Positions 31,874 through 42,058 of a DNA stretch of 64,000 bases are shown here, piece after piece; the first letter of the stretch is position 1, and the number at the start of each line of letters is the position of its first letter. Both the position numbers and the translations under genes were made by a program. The notes under the pieces were generated by a model. The model did not search any database, was not told the origin of the DNA, and saw only the letters and a list, made by a program, of their open reading frames with translations. Source of the stretch: Flavobacteriaceae bacterium (GTDB taxonomy: Bacteria > Bacteroidota > Bacteroidia > Flavobacteriales > Flavobacteriaceae); assembly GCA_024644745.1 (NCBI GenBank), contig JAHEHF010000001.1, positions 1 through 64,000 on the forward strand, read 5' to 3'.

Positions 31874-34297
31874 ATGAGAAATATTTTTCTCTTTTCCTGC
31901 CTATCATTTGTTTTAAGCGTAAGTGCACAAACTTCAAAAAAAGAACTTCAGGCCTACAGAATTAATGAGCCTCCTGTGATAGATGGAAAACTTAATGATG
32001 CAGCATGGAATGGAGCGGAAATAGCCAAAGATTTTGTCATGTTCAGACCGGGAGATGGCGATCCAGAGCCAGAGAATCAAAAAACCGAAGTCAGGATATT
32101 GTACAACAATAAGGCTATCTATGTGGGAGCTTATTTATATGATTCAGAGCCTGATAAAATCATGAGGCAACTCAGTGAAAGAGATAACCGGGGAACTTCA
32201 GATTTCTTTGTTGTTGGAATAAGTCCTAATAATGACGGACAAAATGAATATGAATTCTTTGTAACTGCCGGAGCAACTCAGTTGGATGCTCAGGTTTCAC
32301 CAGCCAATGGAGAAGATTTTAGCTGGAGTGAAGTTTGGTTCAGTGAAGTGTCCTTTGATGAAAAAGGCTGGTATGTTGAGATGAAGATCCCATATGCCGC
32401 TTTGAGATTTGCTGAAGTCGAAGACATGACCTGGGGGCTGAATATCCAGAGACGAATTGAAAGCAGTCGAGAACAATATGTTTGGAATTATATTGACAAA
32501 TCAACCGGCAGACCATCCCAATATTCAGGACTTCTGAAAGGTCTTAAAAATATAACTCCGCCTACCCGATTAAGTTTTTCTCCTTTTGCATCGTTTGTGC
32601 TTGATAACTATGATGGAAATTCAGATACAAATCTCAATTTTGGTATGGATGTAAAATATGGTATCACGGATAATTTTACACTCTTTGCTACTTTGGTTCC
32701 CGATTTTTCTCAAGCAGGTTTTGATAATGTTGTGTTGAATCTGGGCCCTTTTGAACAGGTTTTTTCAGAACAACGGCAATTCTTTATTGAAGGTGCCGAC
32801 TTGCTCGAAAAGGGGAATCTTTTCTTTTCAAGAAGGATAGGAAGTAGTCCTGTGGGCAGAGAAGACATTGAAGAAGATTATGCAGAGAATGAAATCCTGG
32901 AAAATCCTGATCAAGTTAAGGTCCTCAATGCGCTGAAGGTAACTGGAAGATCAAAGAAAGGACTGGGTGTTGGGGTTCTCAATGCGATCACGGAAAACAC
33001 CTTTGCAACGATTCAGGATACAATAACGGGAGAAATTTCAAAAATTAAAACAGAACCCCTAACCAATTATAATGTATTTGTTATTGATCAAGAATTCAAT
33101 AAGAATTCTTTTGTTTCATTTGTGAATACAAATGTATTAAGGGAAGGTAATTTTAGAGATGCCAACATATCATCTTTGGTGTTCAGCCTGTCAAACCCAT
33201 TAAATTCATACAGACTTGGTGGTGACGGTAGCATGAGTAATATTAGTGAAAACGACCATGCCGAAAGCGGATTCGCTTCTAGACTCGAATTTGAAAAAAC
33301 CACTGGACAAGTAAGATATAGTCTCAGGCACAGGTTTGCCGATGACACATATGACAAAAACGATTTGGGCTTTCAGCGCACGAATAACTTCAACGATTTT
33401 ACGGGTAATGTTTCTTACAGAATTTTCGAACCAACGAAACATTTCAATTTTTTAAGATTAAGTTTCTTTGCAGGTCATTTCAGGAGGTTTAAACCAAGTG
33501 TTACAACCAGTAATTATACTGAAATAGATTTTTTTGCGACGGATCTAAAACAATTGTCTTATGGCTTTGAACTTGGAACCAACATTGGTGAAAGAATTGA
33601 CTTCTTTGAACCAAGAACAGAAGGCCGCTTTTGGAAACAAAATGGTCAATATAGAGTGGAATTTTATTTCTCTTCCGATTTTAGGAAAAGACTTGCCTTT
33701 GACATTCGTCTGCAATACAGAGATCGATTTGGAACGGATGAGTATTCCTATGAGTTAGGTGTCGGCCCGAGATTCAGGATCAACGATAAATTGGAATTTG
33801 CCTATGGATTTACCCTCGATCAAAGTTTAAATCAACCCGGATATGTGGATACTTTAGATGATGAGACCATTATTTTCGGAGTTAGGCAAAACAATCAAAT
33901 TGAAAACAGTTTTTCGAGCAAGTACAGTTTCAATGACAAATCTTCTTTCAGTGTATCTTTCAGACATTATTGGTCAAAAGTGGCCTATCAGGAACAATAC
34001 TATGAACTTGGGGAGGATGGCTATTTAATGCCTCACCCTTACGATGAGAACAAGGATCTTAATTTTAATAGCTGGAACCTCGATCTTCAATATGTATGGC
34101 AGTTCACAAGAGGAAGCGAGCTGGTTGCATTATACAGAAACTCTATTCAAAGCGAAGATGACAGGTCTGATTTATCATTTGGAGAAAATTTGTCAGATCT
34201 CCTTGAACAACCTAACGGACATCTTTTGTCAGTAAAACTGATCTATTTCCTGGATTACAATAATGTAAAGCGCTGGATTAAAAAAGACCATTCCTGA
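31874..34297 (+). CDS. DUF5916 protein with carbohydrate-binding family-9-like domain
   Basis: Exported protein of 807 residues. A signal peptide (1-19, ending SVSAQ) precedes a carbohydrate-binding family-9-like domain (about 25-220, with PPVIDGKLNDAAWNGAE and RVEIRILYNNKAIYVGAY-type strands). The remaining 580 residues are the DUF5916 region, rich in alternating beta strands with many aromatic residues and ending RWIKKDHS, which suggests a beta-barrel-like outer-membrane domain. Function is not established; in Bacteroidota such proteins are often near metabolic genes without a fixed partner. It is transcribed alone from an AT-rich upstream region and is followed by an ABC ATPase gene. Confidence 0.85.
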   Translation: MRNIFLFSCLSFVLSVSAQTSKKELQAYRINEPPVIDGKLNDAAWNGAEIAKDFVMFRPGDGDPEPENQKTEVRILYNNKAIYVGAYLYDSEPDKIMRQLSERDNRGTSDFFVVGISPNNDGQNEYEFFVTAGATQLDAQVSPANGEDFSWSEVWFSEVSFDEKGWYVEMKIPYAALRFAEVEDMTWGLNIQRRIESSREQYVWNYIDKSTGRPSQYSGLLKGLKNITPPTRLSFSPFASFVLDNYDGNSDTNLNFGMDVKYGITDNFTLFATLVPDFSQAGFDNVVLNLGPFEQVFSEQRQFFIEGADLLEKGNLFFSRRIGSSPVGREDIEEDYAENEILENPDQVKVLNALKVTGRSKKGLGVGVLNAITENTFATIQDTITGEISKIKTEPLTNYNVFVIDQEFNKNSFVSFVNTNVLREGNFRDANISSLVFSLSNPLNSYRLGGDGSMSNISENDHAESGFASRLEFEKTTGQVRYSLRHRFADDTYDKNDLGFQRTNNFNDFTGNVSYRIFEPTKHFNFLRLSFFAGHFRRFKPSVTTSNYTEIDFFATDLKQLSYGFELGTNIGERIDFFEPRTEGRFWKQNGQYRVEFYFSSDFRKRLAFDIRLQYRDRFGTDEYSYELGVGPRFRINDKLEFAYGFTLDQSLNQPGYVDTLDDETIIFGVRQNNQIENSFSSKYSFNDKSSFSVSFRHYWSKVAYQEQYYELGEDGYLMPHPYDENKDLNFNSWNLDLQYVWQFTRGSELVALYRNSIQSEDDRSDLSFGENLSDLLEQPNGHLLSVKLIYFLDYNNVKRWIKKDHS

Positions 34298-34390
34298 TAA
34301 AAAGCCTGAGAAAACCTTTTTGTATGTTGAAGGATTCCATCTTTGGGAACTCACTAAATTATCGTATTTTCACCGGCATATTTTTTTAAC

Positions 34391-35044
34391 ATGATCAAAG
34401 CCGAAAATATTCATAAATACTATGGTGAATTAGAAGTTCTAAAAGGCGTGGCCCTGCACATCAAAAAAAGTGAGATAGTTGCTATTGTGGGGCCCAGTGG
34501 AGCAGGAAAGACCACCCTGCTTCAGATCCTTGGAACCCTTGACAAACCAACTTCTGCTGAAAGTCTCGTGATCAATGGTATTAATATTAAAAAGCTCAGT
34601 GACAGGGCTTTGTCAAAATTCAGAAACAATCATATAGGATTTATCTTTCAGTTCCACCAGTTGCTGCCCGAATTCACAGCCTTGGAAAATGTTTGTATTC
34701 CCGGATTCATTGCCAATCGACCAAAAAATTTGGTCGAAAAAGAAGCTTTAGAACTGCTTGACTTTCTCGGTTTGTCAGAACGTGTTCATCACAAGCCCAA
34801 CGAACTATCTGGAGGGGAACAACAAAGAGTTGCTGTAGCAAGGGCACTGATCAATCAACCGGATGTGATCTTTGCGGATGAGCCCAGCGGAAATCTGGAT
34901 ACCGCTTCATCTAAAAATCTGCATGAATTATTTTTTACACTGCGCGAAAAATTCGAACAGACATTTGTGATCGTTACCCATAATCAGGAACTGGCCAACA
35001 TGGCCGACAGAAAACTGGAAATGAAAGATGGCAAAATCATATAA
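34391..35044 (+). CDS. lolD: LolD-like lipoprotein-release ABC ATPase
   Basis: ATPase of the LolCDE class, 217 residues. Walker A is GPSGAGKTT (about 34-42), the Q-loop is in [16 protein letters not shown] (about 86-101), which is the characteristic LolD sequence, the signature is [15 protein letters not shown] (about 139), and Walker B is [12 protein letters not shown] (about 160). In LolCDE it powers extraction of lipoproteins from the inner membrane. No LolC or LolE permease is adjacent; in Bacteroidota the gene is often unlinked. mtnN follows after 21 bp. Confidence 0.85.
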   Translation: MIKAENIHKYYGELEVLKGVALHIKKSEIVAIVGPSGAGKTTLLQILGTLDKPTSAESLVINGINIKKLSDRALSKFRNNHIGFIFQFHQLLPEFTALENVCIPGFIANRPKNLVEKEALELLDFLGLSERVHHKPNELSGGEQQRVAVARALINQPDVIFADEPSGNLDTASSKNLHELFFTLREKFEQTFVIVTHNQELANMADRKLEMKDGKII

Positions 35045-35065
35045 CGGACAAACCATTTTATCATC

Positions 35066-35833
35066 ATGAGCATCGGAATCATCAGTGCCATGAAAGAAGA
35101 AATTCAGGCCCTGCAGAAGCAACTTAAGATCAGTGCAAAATTGCAAAAAGGGATGCGTACCTACTACCAGGGAACCCTATTTGATCAGGATGTGGTTCTC
35201 GTTTTTTCAAGATGGGGCAAGGTAGCCTCAGCTACCACCGTCACCCAGTTGATCAATGATTTTGCCATAGAAGAAATCATATTTACCGGGGTTGCCGGTG
35301 CTGCACAAATGCATATCAGCATTGGAGACCTCATAATTGGTCAATCTCTTTATCAGCACGATATGGATGCCAGCCCCCTGGTAGGACAATTTGAAATACC
35401 TCTACTCGGTAAAAAATCATTTCAAACAGATCAGAATTCCAGACTTCAAATGCATAAGGCCACCAAAATATTCATGAAAGAAATCGGGCAGTATATCCCA
35501 AAAACCTCACTTGAATCGCTTGGTATAAACTCCCCGAAAATTCACATCGGTGATATTGCCTCAGGAGACCAATTTATCTCAAGCGCAGAACAACTTGGTA
35601 ATATATTGAAACAATTACCGGATGTGCTGTGTGTAGAAATGGAGGGTGCTGCAGTTGCCCAGGTTTGCCATGAGTATAAAGTTCCTTTCACCATCATCAG
35701 AACGATATCTGATCATTCTAACGACAATGCTCATATTGATTTTCCGAAATTCGCCAATGAAATCGCCAGCCAGTTTGCGCTGGGTATCATCAGGAATTAC
35801 TTTGATATCAAATTTGCTGACTCAAATAAATAA
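35066..35833 (+). CDS. mtnN: 5'-methylthioadenosine / S-adenosylhomocysteine nucleosidase
   Basis: Hydrolyses 5'-methylthioadenosine and S-adenosylhomocysteine to adenine and a thioribose or ribosyl-homocysteine product, clearing inhibitors of SAM-dependent methylation. The 255 residues start with MSIGIISAMKEEIQAL, whose Glu in MKEE is the first catalytic residue. VEMEGAAVAQVC (about 191-202) and RTISDHSN (about 212-219) include the substrate-binding Glu and the catalytic Asp. Length is slightly above the E. coli enzyme because of an insert near residues 120-145. Two base pairs separate its stop from the convergent aspartoacylase-family gene. Adenine produced here could be used by the adenine deaminase at 53924. 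Confidence 0.95.
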   Translation: MSIGIISAMKEEIQALQKQLKISAKLQKGMRTYYQGTLFDQDVVLVFSRWGKVASATTVTQLINDFAIEEIIFTGVAGAAQMHISIGDLIIGQSLYQHDMDASPLVGQFEIPLLGKKSFQTDQNSRLQMHKATKIFMKEIGQYIPKTSLESLGINSPKIHIGDIASGDQFISSAEQLGNILKQLPDVLCVEMEGAAVAQVCHEYKVPFTIIRTISDHSNDNAHIDFPKFANEIASQFALGIIRNYFDIKFADSNK

Positions 35834-35835
35834 GC

Positions 35836-37011
35836 TTATTCAAATCCGGTTACTTTCCTGTCCCGTTTGATAAAATGCAGTTTGTCGTCTTTGTAAATCT
35901 GTTGCCTGTAACCAAAAAGATGAAAGATTTCCTTGGCCATGAATCTGGCAATTTTCGGATCGACGATCAGAGTGTAATTATTGCCTTTTTCCTTGCGAAC
36001 ACCGGGTATCAACCTCAAGAAATGGTTGATCTTTAGTTTTCTCAAAACAATGGAGGCCTTCAACCAAAATTTGGAAATTTTATGCAGTATGAAATATCCT
36101 TCTTCACCCAATTCCTGGTACAGGGGCATAAATATACGACCCGAACGATGGGCTCTAATTACTTTTCCATTGCTCCTGGCCAACAACTGGCCTTTTCTGA
36201 TCGGCTCAAAGTTCTCAAAGCCTTCCTCCATAACAAAGGATTCATCAGGTTCCAGCTGGTATCTGTAATTGATACCAAAGAATTGGTATTTGCAACAACT
36301 TTCGGTCAGCACCAACTGGTAATGTTCAAAGTTCTTTATCTGATCCCTTTTCAAACATTTGGAATGGACCAGTGCTTTCCATATGAATGCTTCACAATTG
36401 ATAACTGAAACCGGATCGTCATGAGCCCCTCCTTCAAAGCCAAGGGCAACATGACCAAATTCATTGATAAAGGTCAATAAAGGTCCGTTCAGGTATTCCT
36501 CGATACCCAAAACTACAGGAATGGGAAAATTAGAAGAAAACTTTCTGTTGTTCAGGGAATCACTTATCGTTATAAATGGAACGGAAGAAGCCGAGGTCGT
36601 GTGCAAGTCCAGAAAATAGAACGGGCCTTTGCCATGGCTCAGAATTTTCTGAATTATTTCAAAAATATCAAATTGCTCTCTGGATTCTGCAGACAGGTCT
36701 ACGCTTTTATTTTTGAAATCTTGCAGATTCTCATTACGCCATATCCGGTTCAGATCCACTTTTTCAAATCGAACATGTTTATTCAGGGCATTGATATTTC
36801 CTAAAATAAAATACAGGTTTCCTTCAAAGCGCATGTGCCCGTCTTTGATTTTCTCTAATACCATGTTAATGGCCTTGACACCAGCCTTTTCGTTTCCATG
36901 AATTCCGGCAAATACAATCACGGTGGGACTTTGATTCACACCATAAAATTCACCCATAACCCTTTGGCTATAATCATATGCTATATTTGAGCCGCCTGCT
37001 GATCTGTCCAT
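35836..37011 (-). CDS. succinylglutamate desuccinylase / aspartoacylase family hydrolase
   Basis: Zinc-dependent carboxypeptidase-like hydrolase of 391 residues that removes acyl groups from N-acylated amino acids or cleaves related amides. Zinc ligands are visible: AGIHGNEKAG with H38 and E41, and a later His in DLHTTSASS (about 149). A likely catalytic Glu is in GFEGGAHDD (about 213). The C-terminal part forms the extra beta domain of the family (about 270-390). It begins 5 bp after the ligase gene at 37017-38891 and must be translated with it. AspA, AstE and similar proteins have different substrates; here none is known, so no gene symbol is given. Confidence 0.88.
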   Translation of the reverse strand: MDRSAGGSNIAYDYSQRVMGEFYGVNQSPTVIVFAGIHGNEKAGVKAINMVLEKIKDGHMRFEGNLYFILGNINALNKHVRFEKVDLNRIWRNENLQDFKNKSVDLSAESREQFDIFEIIQKILSHGKGPFYFLDLHTTSASSVPFITISDSLNNRKFSSNFPIPVVLGIEEYLNGPLLTFINEFGHVALGFEGGAHDDPVSVINCEAFIWKALVHSKCLKRDQIKNFEHYQLVLTESCCKYQFFGINYRYQLEPDESFVMEEGFENFEPIRKGQLLARSNGKVIRAHRSGRIFMPLYQELGEEGYFILHKISKFWLKASIVLRKLKINHFLRLIPGVRKEKGNNYTLIVDPKIARFMAKEIFHLFGYRQQIYKDDKLHFIKRDRKVTGFE

Positions 37012-37016
37012 TCCAG

Positions 37017-38891
37017 TTATTTATGGAGTAATTTATTCAAATCATTCTTGGTCAGTATTCCAACCAGTTCACCCAACTCCAATATGGGCAAACAACCTAT
37101 TTTATTTTCAATCATGATCCTGTTGGCTTGTTGTATTGAAGTATCAGCATCAACGGTAATCACATTTTGGATCATAATATCTTTGGCCACAATGAGTTTT
37201 TGATCTCTGCCCGCTAGCTTCCTTATATTCTTGTCTGTGATGATACCGGTTACTTTGTTATGGTCATTGACTACCGGTATATGATGAATATTGCGCCATT
37301 CCATTATTTTAGCGACGAGTTCCACCAGATCATTTTCTCTGACAACAAAAACTTCTGTTGTCATGAATTTTTCCAGTTTGGAATATTCAACATCCAAGTG
37401 GAGCAAATCATTGTCTTTTGCGATCTGCCATTCATGAACCGGTTTGCCCTCCTGCTGGTTGCGATACATATGCGCCGTTAAAGTTGCATTGGCAACATCT
37501 TTTGTCATATGATCAGACAATTGACGGTTGCTGCTTGTAATCCATTCGGCTCCGGTCTTTCTCGTCTCCGTCCTTTTTTCTATGATGTTAAGATAATAGG
37601 TAATGTCTTCTTTGTCTATGTTGCACTTTACCAAACCCTGATAAGCGATGGGCAATAACTCTGTAAGAATCAGTCTTTTGGCTGAGATACCTTTTCCAAA
37701 CCAGTTAAAGAAGGTATTGATGCCGGTTCTCGAAGCATTGATAAAATTACCTTTTACATCTTTAAAAGGGATGATATCCTGTACCTTTTTATATTTGTCC
37801 GGCATGCCCATCATCAAGCCCACCCAAAAAACCGTGTTTGCCACCTGGTCCTTTACACTTGGCCCGGCCGGTATATACCTGTTCTCAATCCTCATATGAG
37901 GAACACCGTTGTTCTGGCCATAGCACAATCGGTTCCATCTGTAAATGGTACCGTTATGCACATTAATGGCCTTCAATTTGGGAACCTTTCCGTGCTCGAG
38001 AACGGCCAGTGCATCTTCATCAAAATCGGTTGTCAGCAATGGGGTATAACGCGTGATATCATCCTGATAAAGTTCAATCACTGAATCTTTGATCCAAGCA
38101 GTTCCAAAGGAAACTCTCGGCTTTTGTTCACGCAGCAAATAGGACCGGTTTCGAAGATCAACACTTTGCTGAAACAAGGCAATCCTGGTTTCACTCCACA
38201 ATTCTCTGCCCAGCAGCAAAGGAGAATTAGCGGTAATGGACATCACGGGGCCGGCAATGACCTGTGCCCAATTATATTTGTCAACAATTTGATCCATAGG
38301 AACTTGAAGATGCATTTGATAACTGGTATTGCAGGCCTCAAATAAAATGGATTTATGATTCAGGATCAACTCATCCACCCCCTTGATCTTTAACAAAAAG
38401 TCGTCACCCCTAATTTTTTTTAAGATCTGATTCATGACCTTATACCTTTGATGTGGCGTAATGTTGTCAAAAATCAAGTCCTTTTTTCTCAGTGTGGGAA
38501 GAATTCCGGTAAGAATGATCTTGTTCTCATCAATACTTCGGGCAGCTTTGTCTGCTTTCGAAAGCAAATGGTTCAGAACCCGGTCCATTTCGGCAAAGCA
38601 GTTACCCCTAAGAGGCACGGGATCCAAGTTGATCTCCAAATTAAAAAGGGCCAGTTCGGTGGTGAAATGGTGGTCATTGATCTTTTCAAGAACCTTTAGA
38701 GCATTGTTTGAAGGTAAATAATTTTTATCCACAAGGCATAATTCCTGTTCTGCCCCTACCCTCTGAATACCTTTTTCAAAAACATCCCTCTCCAGCATCA
38801 ATTCCAGGGCCTCTAAATCATTCAGCAAATGATACAAAAAATCCTTTCGCTCCCTTAAACTTTCAATTGCCTTAACAGAATGCAATCCCAT
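37017..38891 (-). CDS. glutamate-cysteine-ligase-like (GCS2) enzyme fused to tandem CBS domains
   Basis: A 624-residue fusion. Residues about 1-490 have the GCS2 fold that makes amide bonds from glutamate and ATP: the ATP/metal residues in RVGAEQELCL (about 44-53), EINLDPVPLRG (about 87) and RIENRYIPAGP (about 345). The last 120 residues are a pair of CBS domains (about 505-560 and 572-622), with HIPVVNDHNKVTGIITD and GCLPILELGELVGILT, which bind adenine nucleotides and sense energy state or SAM. This is the first gene of a two-gene operon with the aspartoacylase-family hydrolase. It is not the glutathione enzyme GshA of proteobacteria; bacillithiol is the thiol here. Product unknown. Confidence 0.85.
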   Translation of the reverse strand: MGLHSVKAIESLRERKDFLYHLLNDLEALELMLERDVFEKGIQRVGAEQELCLVDKNYLPSNNALKVLEKINDHHFTTELALFNLEINLDPVPLRGNCFAEMDRVLNHLLSKADKAARSIDENKIILTGILPTLRKKDLIFDNITPHQRYKVMNQILKKIRGDDFLLKIKGVDELILNHKSILFEACNTSYQMHLQVPMDQIVDKYNWAQVIAGPVMSITANSPLLLGRELWSETRIALFQQSVDLRNRSYLLREQKPRVSFGTAWIKDSVIELYQDDITRYTPLLTTDFDEDALAVLEHGKVPKLKAINVHNGTIYRWNRLCYGQNNGVPHMRIENRYIPAGPSVKDQVANTVFWVGLMMGMPDKYKKVQDIIPFKDVKGNFINASRTGINTFFNWFGKGISAKRLILTELLPIAYQGLVKCNIDKEDITYYLNIIEKRTETRKTGAEWITSSNRQLSDHMTKDVANATLTAHMYRNQQEGKPVHEWQIAKDNDLLHLDVEYSKLEKFMTTEVFVVRENDLVELVAKIMEWRNIHHIPVVNDHNKVTGIITDKNIRKLAGRDQKLIVAKDIMIQNVITVDADTSIQQANRIMIENKIGCLPILELGELVGILTKNDLNKLLHK

Positions 38892-38962
38892 ACCTGAAGA
38901 GTTTTACACGTAAAAATACTGTAAATCACTTCGAGATTAGCTGACTATTATCATAAAATTTT

Positions 38963-40240
38963 TCAGTTCGCTGTAAAAAGAGGTTTGCTTTGCATGAGTT
39001 CATTCACCTTTTCAGCCACACTTTCTAAAACTGAAGTGTTCTCAAAATTCAAAATGACCTCATCAATGAGATCGACTATCGCCCCCATGTCTGATTCCTT
39101 CAACCCTCTTGTAGTAATGGCTGCAGATCCAATCCGGATTCCTGAAGTCACAAAAGGAGATTTGTCATCAAACGGCACCATGTTTTTATTCACTGTAATA
39201 TCCGCTTTGACAAGGGCATTCTCTGCCTCTTTACCCGTGATATTTTTGTTTCTCAGGTCAATCAGCATCATATGATTGTCAGTTCCTCCCGAAATAATGT
39301 GGTAATCCTTATCGACAAAAGCTTTGGCCAAAGCTGCCGCATTTTTTTTCACCTGAATCTGATAGCTCAGGAATTCATCCTCCAGGGCTTCTGCAAAGGC
39401 AACAGCCTTGGCAGCAATGATATGCTCTAAAGGCCCGCCTTGAATACCAGGAAAGACAGCAGAATTCAACAAGGTACTCATCATTTTCACTTTTCCCTTC
39501 GGGGTTTTTTCTCCAAAAGGATTTTCAAAATCCTTACCTAGCATAATAATCCCTCCCCTCGGTCCTCTCAAAGTTTTATGGGTTGTTGTTGTCACAATAT
39601 GGCAATGAGGAATGGGATCATTCAGTATCCCTTTGGCAATCAAGCCTGCAGGATGAGAAATGTCTGCCAGAAGCATTGCCCCCACACTGTCGGCAATCTC
39701 CCTGAATCTTTTAAAATCAATATCTCTGGAATAAGCCGAAGCACCTGCAATGATCAATTGCGGCTTTACCTCGATGGCCTTTTCCTGTATCTTATCATAA
39801 TTCAAAACACCAGTTTCCCTTTCAACACCGTAAAAAGCAGTTTTATACAATTTGCCCGAAAAATTAACCGGTGAACCATGCGTCAGGTGCCCTCCATGAG
39901 AAAGATCAAAACCTAAAATGGTATCTCCCGGTTTCAGCACGGCCTGATAGACTGCTGTGTTGGCCTGAGAACCCGAATGGGGCTGCACGTTAACGTATTC
40001 GGCATTGAATAAGGTTTTGGCCCTGTCTATCGCTATTTGTTCCACCTGATCAACAATTTCACATCCGCCATAATAGCGCTTTCCGGGATATCCTTCGGCA
40101 TATTTGTTTGTGAGAATTGACCCTGCTGCTTCCATTACTTGATCACTTACGTAATTTTCTGAAGCTATTAATTCCAAGCCATTGGTCTGTCTTTTCTTTT
40201 CCTCTGATATCAGGTCAAAAATGATTTGATCTCGGTGCAT
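38963..40240 (-). CDS. glyA: serine hydroxymethyltransferase
   Basis: PLP enzyme converting serine and tetrahydrofolate to glycine and 5,10-methylene-tetrahydrofolate. The 425 residues begin [19 protein letters not shown] used the ATG at 40240 because an upstream extension to 40300 adds an untypical hydrophobic stretch. The N-terminal motifs [28 protein letters not shown] and the PLP-lysine in [14 protein letters not shown] (about residue 230) are intact. It is divergent from fahA, and both have promoter-like -7 elements in the 141-bp gap. Confidence 0.97.
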   Translation of the reverse strand: MHRDQIIFDLISEEKKRQTNGLELIASENYVSDQVMEAAGSILTNKYAEGYPGKRYYGGCEIVDQVEQIAIDRAKTLFNAEYVNVQPHSGSQANTAVYQAVLKPGDTILGFDLSHGGHLTHGSPVNFSGKLYKTAFYGVERETGVLNYDKIQEKAIEVKPQLIIAGASAYSRDIDFKRFREIADSVGAMLLADISHPAGLIAKGILNDPIPHCHIVTTTTHKTLRGPRGGIIMLGKDFENPFGEKTPKGKVKMMSTLLNSAVFPGIQGGPLEHIIAAKAVAFAEALEDEFLSYQIQVKKNAAALAKAFVDKDYHIISGGTDNHMMLIDLRNKNITGKEAENALVKADITVNKNMVPFDDKSPFVTSGIRIGSAAITTRGLKESDMGAIVDLIDEVILNFENTSVLESVAEKVNELMQSKPLFTAN

Positions 40241-40275
40241 GAATATAGATTTTATGATAATGTTAAATATGATCA

Positions 40276-40283
40276 CAAAAGTA
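40276..40283 (-). promoter_or_regulatory. -7 promoter element of glyA
   Basis: TACTTTTG on the minus strand matches TAnnTTTG and is identical to the sucC element. The transcript would start near 40269, giving a 29-nt leader to the ATG at 40240. Confidence 0.45.
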
Positions 40284-40315
40284 GTAAATTCATTCTTCAA
40301 ATAGTAAGAAACTTA

Positions 40316-40323
40316 TATATTTG
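40316..40323 (+). promoter_or_regulatory. -7 promoter element of fahA
   Basis: TATATTTG matches TAnnTTTG and lies 58 bp before the ATG at 40382. The leader would be about 50 nt. It faces away from the glyA promoter. Confidence 0.4.
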
Positions 40324-40381
40324 AATAGGAATCATGGTATTCCCAAATTAAAGATAATTTTTTATTAAATTCTCAAAAATC

Positions 40382-41662
40382 ATGAAGATAACTGCCAACA
40401 ATCCAAACCGAAAATCCTGGTTAGATGTGAACAAGAATTCGGATTTTCCGATACAGAACATTCCTTTTGGTGTTTTTTTAACCAGGGATGACATCACGAC
40501 CATAGGAACCAGAATCGGAGATTATGCCATCGATCTGGCGGCCCTTCACCAGCTGGGCTATTTTGAAGGCATACCCCTTACCGATGACATCTTCATGCAA
40601 GACACGCTCAATGACTTCATCACCGACGGAAGAATGACCTGGCGCTTGGTTAGAAATCGTATTGCTGACATTTTCGACGAGACCAACCCTAAGCTAAGAG
40701 ATCAGGAAAAGCACCGGGATACCGTTATTTTTGAGATGGACCAGGTCGAAATGCTCTTACCGGTTCAAATCGGGGATTATACTGATTTTTACTCCAGTAA
40801 AGATCATGCGATGAATGTTGGAAGCATGTTTCGTGATCCAGAAAATGCCCTGTTTCCGAATTGGCTTCACTTGCCAGTAGGTTACCATGGAAGGGCCTCT
40901 TCGATTGTGGTGTCAGGAACCAAGGTCAGGAGACCCGTAGGGCAAACCATGCCTTCCGGTGCTGAATCTCCTGTTTTTGGCCCTTCAAAATTATTGGATT
41001 TTGAAGTCGAAATGGCGTTTATAACAACTGATGCAAATAAATTAGGGAAATCCATCCCCCTCTCTGATACCAGAGATTATATTTTTGGCATGGTATTGAT
41101 GAATGACTGGAGTGCAAGAGATCTTCAAAAATGGGAATATGTGCCGCTTGGCCCTTTTCTGGGAAAAAGTTTTGCGACTACAATTTCACCATGGATCGTT
41201 ACGCTGGATGCCCTTGAACCTTTTAAAACAAAGGGACCTGATCAGGTACCTGCACCTTTGCCCTATTTAGCGGAAGAGGGAGATTCAAGTTATGACATAC
41301 AAATTGAGACTTCAATTAAACCCAAAAAAGAAGAAGAAACGCTGGTGAGTGTTACCAATTTCAAGAACCTTTACTGGAGCATTTCACAACAGTTGGCTCA
41401 CCAGACTGTCAACGGATGTAACGTCCGTACAGGAGACCTTTATGGAAGCGGTACAATTTCGGGTAAAGACAAAAAAAGCTTTGGTTCTATGCTTGAGTTG
41501 ACCTGGGCCGGTAAAAACCCTGTCAAAATGAATGATGGTACAGAAAGAAAATTTATTCAAAACGGCGATACGGTAATCATGAGAGGGTTCTGCCAAAATA
41601 ATGAGGTCAGAATTGGTTTTGGGGAATGCAAGGGCAAAGTTAAGAAAGCCTATGCCCCATAA
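40382..41662 (+). CDS. fahA: fumarylacetoacetase
   Basis: Final enzyme of tyrosine and phenylalanine breakdown, hydrolysing fumarylacetoacetate to fumarate and acetoacetate. The 426 residues show the N-terminal SH3-like domain (IQNIPFGVFLTRDDI, about 23-37) and the FAH catalytic domain, including the metal ligands in YSSKDHAMNVGSMFRDPENA (about 135-155) and the conserved MNDWSARDLQKWEYVPLGPF (about 238-257). Length matches the mammalian-type enzyme, not the short FAH-fold hydrolases. The gene is alone on the plus strand and convergent with ytxJ. Other tyrosine-pathway genes are outside the window. Confidence 0.95.
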   Translation: MKITANNPNRKSWLDVNKNSDFPIQNIPFGVFLTRDDITTIGTRIGDYAIDLAALHQLGYFEGIPLTDDIFMQDTLNDFITDGRMTWRLVRNRIADIFDETNPKLRDQEKHRDTVIFEMDQVEMLLPVQIGDYTDFYSSKDHAMNVGSMFRDPENALFPNWLHLPVGYHGRASSIVVSGTKVRRPVGQTMPSGAESPVFGPSKLLDFEVEMAFITTDANKLGKSIPLSDTRDYIFGMVLMNDWSARDLQKWEYVPLGPFLGKSFATTISPWIVTLDALEPFKTKGPDQVPAPLPYLAEEGDSSYDIQIETSIKPKKEEETLVSVTNFKNLYWSISQQLAHQTVNGCNVRTGDLYGSGTISGKDKKSFGSMLELTWAGKNPVKMNDGTERKFIQNGDTVIMRGFCQNNEVRIGFGECKGKVKKAYAP

Positions 41663-41675
41663 AAAAATGCATGAG

Positions 41676-42053
41676 TCAATAAGGTATCGACTGAAGGATG
41701 TCTAAAATTCCAAAATGCGACCCATGCTTGAATACCTTTCCATGTTTTAATACGATCACCTGGGGAGATTCATGCCTGACTTCCAGCGCTTCAGCGATCA
41801 TGTTAGATAAAGTCCTGTGGGTAAAAATATTGAGAAAGTAATAAGTTTGCTCCCTGTCACGCATTTGTTTTTCAAATCTTCTCAATACCATGGAGCTTGT
41901 TCCACACCTGCTACTGTGCTTAAAGATAAAGACAGGCCGGTTTTCAGATTCGGCCAGCAATTGTGACCACTGATCAATTCCAATAAGTTCTATTTTCAAA
42001 TCTTCACCATTCTCAGGATTCGATCTGTTACTTCCTCCAAAAATTTTAAACAT
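41676..42053 (-). CDS. ytxJ: bacillithiol system redox-active protein YtxJ
   Basis: Thioredoxin-like monothiol protein of 125 residues. The family motif FKHSSRCGTSSMVLRRFEKQ (about 43-62) carries the single reactive Cys. The YtxJ family co-occurs with bacillithiol, the low-molecular-weight thiol of Bacillus and many Bacteroidota, and is thought to handle mixed disulfides with it. bshA for bacillithiol synthesis is 4 kb away in this window. It lies 5 bp downstream of the metallophosphoesterase gene and is the last gene of a three-gene unit with proline dehydrogenase. Function is family-based inference. Confidence 0.88.
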   Translation of the reverse strand: MFKIFGGSNRSNPENGEDLKIELIGIDQWSQLLAESENRPVFIFKHSSRCGTSSMVLRRFEKQMRDREQTYYFLNIFTHRTLSNMIAEALEVRHESPQVIVLKHGKVFKHGSHFGILDILQSIPY

Positions 42054-42058
42054 AACAT

